This document shows positions 1 through 5,345 of a stretch of 8,548 nt of DNA, in pieces. The stretch's first letter is position 1. Every line of letters starts with the position of its first letter. A model generated the notes under the pieces. It saw nothing but the letters and a program-made list of their open reading frames with translations. It ran no database searches and was not told where the DNA came from. Location: assembly GCA_035628035.1 (NCBI GenBank), contig DASPKS010000073.1, positions 1 through 8,548 on the forward strand. The letters are read 5' to 3'. The translations under genes and the position numbers were made by a program. Origin of the DNA: DASPKS01 sp035628035. GTDB taxonomy: Bacteria > Bacteroidota > Rhodothermia > Rhodothermales > Rubricoccaceae.

Positions 1-364
1 TCCCGTTCGTCTCGACGGCGACGAAGAACCCGGCGGCGTGGAGCGCGCGAATGAGCGCGGCATCGGTCTGTAACAACGGCTCGCCGCCGGTGAGCACACA
101 GAACCGGATGGGGCCGCCGATCTCCGCCATCGCGGCGGCCAGGGCGGAGGCCGCGTAGCGGGCGCTCCCCTCGCGCGTGAAGTCGGTGTCGCACCACAGC
201 GGGCAGGCAGCGCCGGTGCGGGCGGCGTCGCGCGCGCGGTCGTCCTCGTAGCCGCTCCACAGGTTGCACCCGACGAAGCGGACGAACACGGCGGGGCGCC
301 CAGCCCAGAACCCCTCGCCCTGGAGCGTCTTCCAGATCGCCTTCACCCGGTACGCCGTCGCCAT
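1..364 (-). CDS. queE: 7-carboxy-7-deazaguanine synthase QueE, radical SAM enzyme (C-terminal part beyond window)
   Basis: QueE is a radical SAM enzyme that turns 6-carboxy-tetrahydropterin into 7-carboxy-7-deazaguanine (CDG), the ring-contracting step of queuosine biosynthesis in the cytoplasm. The first 121 residues are visible. Family signatures are LQGEG (14-18), RFVGCNLW (29-36), a cysteine pair followed by DTDF (58-62), and the SAM-contacting GGEP motif (near 94-97) followed by LLQTD, then VETNG at the window edge. The iron-sulfur cysteines appear to be C33, C54 and C58, a C-x20-C-x3-C spacing, unlike the textbook radical SAM CX3CX2C and unlike the C-x14-C-x2-C known from some QueE proteins. 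The ATG at 364-362 shares its A with the TGA stop of queC (TGATG), implying translational coupling and one mRNA. The reading frame is open to base 1. Identity is secure; the rest of the protein is not visible. Confidence 0.93.
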   Translation of the reverse strand, partial: MATAYRVKAIWKTLQGEGFWAGRPAVFVRFVGCNLWSGYEDDRARDAARTGAACPLWCDTDFTREGSARYAASALAAAMAEIGGPIRFCVLTGGEPLLQTDAALIRALHAAGFFVAVETNG

Positions 365-1032
365 CAGATCCAGCCCTTCGCCTTGGCCTCCTCGTAGCCC
401 TTCGCGCGGAGGACGCTGGCCGGGTTGTCGAGGCGGCCGTAGCCCCAGTCGTGCCGCTCGCTCCGGTCGCCGTGGTAGTCGGTGTGGCTCATCTCGACGA
501 CGACGTCGAGGCAGCCCAGCTCGGCGGCGAGCCGCCACGTCTCCGCCTTCGTGAGATCCATCAGGGGGGTGTGGATGCGGAGCGGCGCGTCGAGGGCGAG
601 CGAGAGGGCTTCCTGCTGGGCGTCGATGAAGACCCTGCGGCAGTCGGGGTACCCCGAGTGGTCGGTCTGGCACATCCCCCCGACGAGGTCGCGGATCTCG
701 CGGGGGAAGGCGAACGCGGCGGCGGCCGTGAGGAAGAGCGCGTTCCGGGCAGGCACGAACGACGCCGGAAGGTGGGGGGCGAGGTCGTGCGGCGCGTTCG
801 TGTCCCGGCCGGCCTCGGTGAGCGCGCTGCCGGAGAGGAGACCGGAGAGGTCGAGCACGGTGAAGGGGACGCCCGCGACGGCGGCGATCTTCTCGGCCTG
901 GTCGAGCTCGACGCGGTGGCGCTGCCCGTAGTCGAAGCCGACGGCCTCGACGTGGTCGAAGTGTTTTCGGGCCCAGAACAGGCAGGTGGTCGAGTCCTGC
1001 CCGCCCGAGAGGAGCACGAGCGCGGAGGCCAT
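364..1032 (-). CDS. queC: 7-cyano-7-deazaguanine (preQ0) synthase QueC, zinc-site cysteines replaced
   Basis: QueC is an ATP-dependent enzyme that converts CDG and ammonia into preQ0. The product is 222 residues, a normal family length. It carries the P-loop SGGQDSTT (9-16), FDYGQRH (33-39), PARN (94-97), QTDHSGYPDCR (122-132) and TPLMDLTKAETW (155-166), all diagnostic. I chose the ATG at 1032 because MASALVLLSGG places the P-loop at the usual N-terminal position; the open frame upstream of it has no homologous character. The oddity is the C-terminus. Where the family has a zinc knuckle (one Cys after SHT, then CGxCxxC before LR), this protein reads SHTDY (182-186) and GYGRLDNPASVLR (197-209), so all four expected cysteines are D, R, N and S. 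The frame is otherwise intact through KGW, arguing against a frameshift. It is first in a unit with queE and divergent from queF. The family call is sure; zinc dependence is uncertain. Confidence 0.93.
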   Translation of the reverse strand: MASALVLLSGGQDSTTCLFWARKHFDHVEAVGFDYGQRHRVELDQAEKIAAVAGVPFTVLDLSGLLSGSALTEAGRDTNAPHDLAPHLPASFVPARNALFLTAAAAFAFPREIRDLVGGMCQTDHSGYPDCRRVFIDAQQEALSLALDAPLRIHTPLMDLTKAETWRLAAELGCLDVVVEMSHTDYHGDRSERHDWGYGRLDNPASVLRAKGYEEAKAKGWI

Positions 1033-1042
1033 GGCAGAAGGG

Positions 1043-1064
1043 AGGGGACAGAAGACAGGGGACA
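1043..1064. repeat. Two direct copies of AGGGGACA between queC start and its putative promoter
   Basis: AGGGGACA occurs at 1043-1050 and again at 1057-1064, separated by GAAGAC. On the queC mRNA this is a pyrimidine-rich leader with two TGTCCCCT units, just upstream of the start codon. It could be an operator, a leader element or simple low-complexity sequence; the sequence alone does not decide. Confidence 0.4.
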
Positions 1065-1069
1065 AGGTA
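1062..1069 (-). promoter_or_regulatory. Possible Bacteroidota-type -7 box of queC-queE
   Basis: On the minus strand the bases read TACCTTGT, ending about 30 bases before the queC start. This resembles the TAnnTTTG -7 consensus of Bacteroidota sigma-A promoters. Similar boxes stand at comparable distances before four other genes here. No TTTG-type -33 element is visible, so this is a weak, pattern-based call. Confidence 0.28.
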
Positions 1070-1128
1070 GGGCGGGGATTCGCCGAAGATTGGGCCCGGG
1101 CCACCGCCTGTGACGAACCGGGGCCCGG

Positions 1129-1152
1129 CGGGGACGTACAGTGCCGTCCCCG
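1129..1152. repeat. Perfect 8-bp inverted repeat just upstream of queF
   Basis: CGGGGACG (1129-1136) and CGTCCCCG (1145-1152) are perfect reverse complements around an 8-base loop, TACAGTGC. The element ends 13 bases before the queF ATG, in the 133-bp divergent region shared with queC. It could be a repressor operator or a GC-rich hairpin in the queF leader. There is no T-run after it, so it does not look like a terminator, and I see no preQ1 riboswitch signature. Confidence 0.45.
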
Positions 1153-1165
1153 AGCCGACGCCCGC

Positions 1166-1678
1166 ATGCGCGACACGCCCCCCACCGACCCCCTCGACGA
1201 CCCGCTCGAAGCCCTCCAGGACGAGGCCCTCCGCCACACGCGCCTCTCGCTGGACCACATGGCCCGCCACGGCATTCGCCCGGAGGGGCGGGTCGGGCTG
1301 TTCCTCCCGCCGGAGGCCCGACAGCAGGAGATCCACCGCCTCCCGTACGTCCACGACGCGCGGCAGGTGGTCGTCTATGAGACCGAGCCGGGCGAGTTCT
1401 CGGCGCTGTGCCCGTTCTCGGGGCTGCCCGACTTCGGGAAGGTCCGCATCGAGTACGTCCCGCGCTCGTGGCTCGTCGAGCTGAAGAGCCTGAAGTACTA
1501 CCTCCTCTCGTGGCGCCACGTCGGCGCGGCGCAGGAGGACATCACGGCGCTCCTCTTCGAGGACCTCCGCCGCCACCTCGAGGACGCCGAGTACCTCGTC
1601 GTGACCACCGACTACAACGTGCGCGGGGGCATCCACACCGTCTGCACGGTGGACAGTCGCCAGCAGCGGCCCGGCTGA
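1166..1678 (+). CDS. queF: NADPH-dependent 7-cyano-7-deazaguanine reductase QueF (preQ1 synthase)
   Basis: QueF reduces the nitrile of preQ0 to the aminomethyl group of preQ1 with NADPH, just before insertion into tRNA by Tgt. The 170-residue product fits the short, single-domain (YkvM-like) form. The nucleophilic cysteine lies in ALCPFSGLPDFG (C82), the partner aspartate is D89, and the QueF motif ELKSLKYY is at 105-112. The spacing from C82 to Q123-E124 matches that from Cys55 to His96-Glu97 in Bacillus subtilis QueF, so the usual His is Gln here while Glu is kept. The N-terminus is about 27 residues longer than in B. subtilis. I chose the ATG at 1166; the frame is open upstream to 986, but that stretch runs through the queC leader and looks non-coding. 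It is divergent from queC-queE, so one control region probably serves the pathway. Confidence 0.92.
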   Translation: MRDTPPTDPLDDPLEALQDEALRHTRLSLDHMARHGIRPEGRVGLFLPPEARQQEIHRLPYVHDARQVVVYETEPGEFSALCPFSGLPDFGKVRIEYVPRSWLVELKSLKYYLLSWRHVGAAQEDITALLFEDLRRHLEDAEYLVVTTDYNVRGGIHTVCTVDSRQQRPG

Positions 1679-1719
1679 GGCGACGTCTCACCCGCACGCA
1701 CGCGCCGAGGGGGTCAGCC

Positions 1720-1741
1720 CGGGCGTAGACAATCCCGCCCG
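1720..1741. other. Weak hairpin between queF and mltG
   Basis: CGGGCG (1720-1725) pairs with CGCCCG (1736-1741) around a 10-base loop. It lies 41 bases after the queF stop and could reduce read-through into mltG. There is no following T-run, only CTAAAACGG, and such stems are expected by chance in DNA this GC-rich. Confidence 0.2.
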
Positions 1742-1776
1742 CTAAAACGGCTCCTCCCCGCCCGGCCCGGTTTTCG

Positions 1777-1784
1777 TCCGTTTG
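1777..1784 (+). promoter_or_regulatory. Possible -7 box of mltG
   Basis: TCCGTTTG matches TAnnTTTG at five of six defined positions and starts 28 bases before the mltG ATG. It sits in the 126-bp gap after queF, which otherwise holds only the weak hairpin. No -33 element is evident. Confidence 0.3.
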
Positions 1785-1804
1785 AGCCCCGCCCTGCCTC
1801 CCCC

Positions 1805-2887
1805 ATGAAGCGCCTCCTCCTCCTCGCTGTCGTCCTGGGCCTGATCGGGCTCGGGATCGGGTACGCCCTCGCCTTCGCGCCCAACGCGCGGGGGGCCGAG
1901 GAGGGGCGCGGCGTGAAGGTCCCCGAAGGGGCCACGTTCGAGACCGTGCTCGACTCCCTCGAAAGCGCCGGGCTGATCCGCTCGCGCACCACGCTCCGGT
2001 GGTTCGGGCGGCTGACGGGGTGGGGGGAGCAGGTGAAGCCCGGCCACTACCTCGTCGCCGACGGGATGAGCAACTGGGCGCTCCTCGACAAGATCCGGAA
2101 GGGGCTCCAGGACCCCATTCGCATCACGGTCCCGCCGGGGCGTACGCCCGCGCAGTTCGCCGCCGCGCTCCGCCGCCAGCTCGGGACCGACTCCGCCGCC
2201 GTCCGCGTCGCCCTCCGCGACACCTCCTTCGCCGACTCCCTCGGCACCGACCTGATCCACCTCTTCGGGCACATGCGCGCGAACACGTACGACGTGTTCT
2301 GGACGACGAACGCGAAGCGGGCGATCGAGCGCATCCACAACTGGCACGAGCGGTACTGGACCCAAGACAAACGCGCGGCGGCGCGCGCGCTCGGCCTCAC
2401 GCCCGACGAGGTCATCACGCTCGCGTCCATCGTGGAGTGGGAGGCGCGCGTGCCCGAGGAGCGGCCCCGCATCGCGGGGGTGTACCTCAACCGCCTCCTC
2501 GGGCGGACGCCTGCCGTGCGGATGCGGCTCCAGGCCGACCCCACCGTGCAGTTCGCCCTCATGCAGGCCGACGGCGGCCCGATGCGCCGGCTCCTGTTGA
2601 GGGACTACCAGTTTCCGAGCCCGTACAACACCTACCTCGTCGACGGTCTCCCGCCCGGCCCCATCACGAACCCCTCCGACGCTTCCATCGAGGCCGTGCT
2701 GAACGCCGAGCGCCACGACTTCCTCTACTTCGTCGCCAATGGGACGGGCGGCCACACGTTCGCGCGGACGGGCGCCGAGCACGCCGCCAACGCCCGCCGC
2801 TGGAGCGCGTGGATCACCCGGCAGTACCAGATCCGCGACTCCCTCCGCGCCGACTCCGTCCGGCGCGGGCTGCGCCCTGCCAACTAG
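1805..2887 (+). CDS. mltG: Endolytic murein transglycosylase MltG (YceG family)
   Basis: MltG cleaves glycosidic bonds within nascent peptidoglycan strands at the inner membrane and is thought to set the end of growing glycan chains. The 360-residue protein has one N-terminal membrane helix (about 3-23) and then an extracytoplasmic part. A LysM-like region follows (about 36-110, including VKVPEGATFETV). The catalytic YceG domain has LASIVEWEA, where E211 corresponds to the catalytic glutamate in the E. coli motif SIVEKE. It also has the family blocks GVYLNRL (225-231), MRLQADPTVQ (240-249), PYNTY (273-277), GLPPGPI (281-287) and GGHTF (315-319). The length is typical and all key blocks are present, so it should be active. 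Only CT-rich sequence, with no Shine-Dalgarno site, precedes the ATG. The membrane-protein gene starts two bases after its stop, so the two are very likely co-transcribed. Confidence 0.95.
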   Translation: MKRLLLLAVVLGLIGLGIGYALAFAPNARGAEEGRGVKVPEGATFETVLDSLESAGLIRSRTTLRWFGRLTGWGEQVKPGHYLVADGMSNWALLDKIRKGLQDPIRITVPPGRTPAQFAAALRRQLGTDSAAVRVALRDTSFADSLGTDLIHLFGHMRANTYDVFWTTNAKRAIERIHNWHERYWTQDKRAAARALGLTPDEVITLASIVEWEARVPEERPRIAGVYLNRLLGRTPAVRMRLQADPTVQFALMQADGGPMRRLLLRDYQFPSPYNTYLVDGLPPGPITNPSDASIEAVLNAERHDFLYFVANGTGGHTFARTGAEHAANARRWSAWITRQYQIRDSLRADSVRRGLRPAN

Positions 2888-2889
2888 CC

Positions 2890-4461
2890 GTGCCCTCGCC
2901 CCTCCGCACCCTCGTCGCCGCCCAGCTCAAGCTGGACCTCCGGCACCCCCGCACGGGGCGCGCCCGCGCCTCGCGCCTGGTGATGACCGCCGTGGCGTAC
3001 GGGTTCTCGGGGCTCGTGCTGGCCCTCTCCCTCAGTGGCCTCACGCCGGAGGAGGCCCTCCGCGTGGCGGGCAGCTTCGGGCTCGTCTTCGCCGCCTTCG
3101 GCGTGGTGGGCTCGTATGAGGAGCTGATGGGGCGGCCGAAGGAGAACGCGTGGCTGATGACGCTGCCGGCGTCGGAAGGGCAGCACTACGGCGCCCGCCT
3201 CGTCGCCATCGCGCTGCACTTCGTGCTGATGGCGCTGGCCGTGGCGGCGCCGGTGGCCGCGCGTGTGGCGTGGGCCCACGGGATCGGCGCTGCGCTCTCG
3301 GTCGGCGCGCTCGTTGCCGCCGGGATGCTGTGGACGGCCGCGGCGTCGCTCGCCGTGTTCTGGGCGCTCACGCTGGGGCTGCCACCCCGCGTGCTGCGGC
3401 CGGTGCTGGGGGTCGCCCGCGCGCTGCTCGTGGCGCTCCTCGTGCTCGGCTACCAGTGGATCGGCTCGCAGGAGGGCGCCGGCGCCGACGCGCCGTGGTG
3501 GCCGGCGGCGTGGCTGGCCGACCTCCTCTCCGGCCGCTCCACGCTCGGCCTCGCCGCGCTCCTCGGCTCGACGGGGCTCCTCGTCGGCGCCTTCGCCGGG
3601 TTCTTCCCGTCGCGCTACTTCCGCGTACTCACGCGCGTGGCCGGCAGCGGCCGCCGCGCCGATGGCCGCCCCCGTGCGCCCCGCGCCCTCACGGGGATCG
3701 AGCGCGCGCTCGTCCGACAGCCCGCGCCGCGGGCGGCCTACGGGTTCGCGTGCGCCGCCTTCCGCTCCGACCGCCTCGTGCGGGGGCGGCTCTGGCCGGC
3801 GGCCTTCCTCCCGCTCGGGTTCGCCCTCTTCGGGTGGTGGATGGGCGGCCTCGGCGACCTCTTCGTGCTCGGCTCGGAGAACGTGCTGGAGGACGAGGCG
3901 CTCCGCCTCCACCTCTCGCTCCTCGTCGTCCTCCTCTTCGCCGGGCACAACCTGGTGCAGACCCTCCAGTTCTCCGACCACGCCGAGGGGGCGTGGGTGT
4001 TCGGGACGCTCCCCGGCGCGGCGTCGCGCGCGCTCCAGGTGGGCGCGCAGCAGGCCCTCACGTACCGCGTGCTCCTCCCGCTCCACGTCCTCCTCGCCGT
4101 GACGCTGTGGACGCGGATGCCGCTCGGGCACGCCCTCCTCCACGCGGGGTTCTGGTTCGCCATGACCGCCCTCGCCACGCGGCTCCTCGCCCTCGCGCAC
4201 CGCCGTCCCCCGTTCGCCCGCCGCGCCGACCGGTTCAACGCGGCCGAGCGGCTTGCCCCGCTCCTACTCGCGGTGCCCGCCGGGCTCGTCGTCGCGCTCC
4301 TCCAGACGTTCACGTTCACGCGCCCGTTGCTCGCGCTGCAGGCCATCGTGGGGCTGCTCCTCGTGAACGCCGCCGTGGCGCACCTCGCCGCGCGCCCCCG
4401 CCTGGGCCCCCGCGTTCGTCCTCCGGTGCCGGCCGCCCCCGTTGCCGCCGAGGCTGTTTAA
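2890..4461 (+). CDS. Polytopic membrane protein, ABC-2 exporter permease-like
   Basis: A 523-residue, very hydrophobic protein with roughly 11-12 predicted membrane helices by eye (near 32-50, 60-77, 101-122, 132-160, 171-190, 217-239, 301-320, 341-357, 388-407, 414-436, 454-472 and 479-499). The largest loop (240-300) is rich in Arg. A cytoplasmic-type motif after the second helix, WLMTLPASEGQHYGAR (88-103), resembles the LP-[VA]-S-x-x-E segment common in ABC-2 permeases. A second such segment, FGTLPGAASR (371-380), follows SDHAEGAWV, suggesting two related halves. I chose the GTG at 2890, two bases after the mltG stop, because LVAAQLKLDLRHPRTG is a typical permease N-terminus; the frame is open far upstream, but only as a shadow of mltG. 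No ATPase gene is nearby. Substrate is unknown and the family assignment is tentative. The stop interlocks with the convergent gene. Confidence 0.8.
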   Translation: MPSPLRTLVAAQLKLDLRHPRTGRARASRLVMTAVAYGFSGLVLALSLSGLTPEEALRVAGSFGLVFAAFGVVGSYEELMGRPKENAWLMTLPASEGQHYGARLVAIALHFVLMALAVAAPVAARVAWAHGIGAALSVGALVAAGMLWTAAASLAVFWALTLGLPPRVLRPVLGVARALLVALLVLGYQWIGSQEGAGADAPWWPAAWLADLLSGRSTLGLAALLGSTGLLVGAFAGFFPSRYFRVLTRVAGSGRRADGRPRAPRALTGIERALVRQPAPRAAYGFACAAFRSDRLVRGRLWPAAFLPLGFALFGWWMGGLGDLFVLGSENVLEDEALRLHLSLLVVLLFAGHNLVQTLQFSDHAEGAWVFGTLPGAASRALQVGAQQALTYRVLLPLHVLLAVTLWTRMPLGHALLHAGFWFAMTALATRLLALAHRRPPFARRADRFNAAERLAPLLLAVPAGLVVALLQTFTFTRPLLALQAIVGLLLVNAAVAHLAARPRLGPRVRPPVPAAPVAAEAV

Positions 4462-4907
4462 GGGTTGAGGTCAGCGGCCGCCGGGATCGCCTCGACGAAC
4501 TGCCAGCCGCCCGCGTCGGCCACGCAGCAGTAGTGTACGAGCCCGTTGGTGACGACGAGCGCGTGGGCACGCACGACGGCGTTGTACCGCGCGAGCTGGT
4601 CGAACGTCGCCTGCGTGACCGTCACCTCTGGCGCCTTGCACTCGGCGAGGAGGAGCGCCTGCCCCGTGCGGCCGTAGGCGACGACGTCCGCGCGCCAGAG
4701 CTTCCCGCCGTAGGGGAACCCCTTCTCGACCGCGAGCAGGCCCGGCGCGTAGCCGAGGTCGCCGAGGTAGCGGAGGAGGTGCTGGCGCACCCACTCCTCA
4801 GGCGTGCCCCGCACCCACCGCCGCCGGATGGGGTCGCGCACGAACAGCTTCCCGCCCTCGTCGCGCGTCTCGATGGCGTAGGCCGGGAAGGCGAGGCGCG
4901 GCGTCAT
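4458..4907 (-). CDS. Stand-alone HsdR N-terminal-like protein, PD-(D/E)XK nuclease fold
   Basis: A 149-residue protein resembling the HsdR N-terminal domain family (HSDR_N_2) that is common as a small single-domain protein in Bacteroidota. Visible elements are TPEEWVRQHLLRYL (35-48) and VEKGF (60-64). D74 lies in WRADVVAYG, then LLLAECKAPEV has the E89-x-K91 pair, and Q104-x3-Y108 lies in FDQLARYN. D74, E89 and K91 form a complete PD-(D/E)XK metal site, and Q-x3-Y is typical of RecB-like members, so nuclease activity or DNA end binding is plausible but not shown. There is no HsdS, HsdM or helicase gene nearby, so this is not a type I restriction system. The ATG at 4907 overlaps the preceding stop by four bases (ATGA). 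An upstream in-frame ATG at 4946 is less likely because it would overlap more. Cellular role unknown. Confidence 0.87.
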   Translation of the reverse strand: MTPRLAFPAYAIETRDEGGKLFVRDPIRRRWVRGTPEEWVRQHLLRYLGDLGYAPGLLAVEKGFPYGGKLWRADVVAYGRTGQALLLAECKAPEVTVTQATFDQLARYNAVVRAHALVVTNGLVHYCCVADAGGWQFVEAIPAAADLNP

Positions 4908-5341
4908 CCGGCCTGCTTCCGGAGCGCCTTCATCGCGCCGCACCACCAGTCGGCGTCGCGCGTGGCCTGCGTGACGGTGATCGTCTGGAGGTGGGGCACG
5001 AGACCGACGAGGAGCGGCGGCACGTCGGCCCAGCGGTCAGCGAGCGCGGCAGCCGCGAGGGCGTCGGCGGTGCGGGCGGCCCACCGCCAGTCGGCGCGGA
5101 GCCTCTCGGACTTCTTCCAGTAGTTCCGGTCGTCCCACGCCTGCGCGCTCTCCTCGATGGAGGCGGCGATGCCGCGGAGCGCGAAGACGAGGAACGCCGT
5201 CATGTCGCGGGCCTCCTCGTCGAACCGGCCGGCGGCGACGTCGGGGCGGGGCGCAAGGAGGCGGAGGACCTCGGCGCAGGAGCGGAGGTGGGCGTGGCGC
5301 CGCTTGGCGGCGGTGTCGCCCGTCTGGATCACGCGCGCCAT
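4904..5341 (-). CDS. Conserved-looking helical protein of unknown function
   Basis: A 145-residue soluble protein that I cannot assign to a named family. It looks almost entirely helical: a basic N-terminus with KRRHAHLRSCAEVLRLL (13-29), then EEARDMTAFLVFALRGIAASI (42-62, helix), a Trp- and charge-rich segment ending in DRNYWKKSERLRADWRWA (71-88), an alanine-rich helix (90-101), and a C-terminal stretch with VPPLLVGLVPHL (107-118) and DADWWCGAMKAL (129-140). Such regularly spaced aromatic and charged residues suggest a selected protein, not a shadow frame. No signal peptide or membrane helix is seen. The ATG at 5341 lies four bases after the deacetylase stop, and its own TGA overlaps the start of the PD-(D/E)XK gene. 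The coupling suggests it works with the nuclease-fold protein more than with the exported deacetylase, though this is inference. Confidence 0.82.
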   Translation of the reverse strand: MARVIQTGDTAAKRRHAHLRSCAEVLRLLAPRPDVAAGRFDEEARDMTAFLVFALRGIAASIEESAQAWDDRNYWKKSERLRADWRWAARTADALAAAALADRWADVPPLLVGLVPHLQTITVTQATRDADWWCGAMKALRKQAG

Positions 5342-5345
5342 CGGC

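Noticed and set aside
451..1113. 220-codon plus-strand open frame opposite queC
   Set aside because: queC is unmistakable on the other strand; this frame is biased Glu/Gly/Arg shadow sequence.
1033..1165. preQ1 riboswitch upstream of queF or queC
   Set aside because: I see no A-rich tail and pseudoknot arrangement of known preQ1 classes; only a GC-rich perfect hairpin is present.
1742..2782. 346-codon minus-strand open frame opposite mltG
   Set aside because: mltG has all family motifs on the plus strand; the antisense frame is compositionally biased.
1999..2889. Upstream in-frame extension of the membrane protein
   Set aside because: It overlaps mltG in another frame and is Arg/Pro/Ala-rich low-complexity sequence. 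The permease-like N-terminus starts at the GTG at 2890.
2884..4200. 438-codon minus-strand open frame
   Set aside because: Antisense to the membrane protein, dominated by Glu, Arg and Gly, with no domain character; a shadow.
4458..4907. Type I restriction-modification system
   Set aside because: Only an HsdR N-terminal-like domain of 149 residues is present, with no helicase, methylase or specificity gene in the window.
3150..5123. 657-codon plus-strand open frame
   Set aside because: An Arg/Pro/Ala-rich shadow of the membrane protein and then antisense to the nuclease-fold and helical-protein genes.
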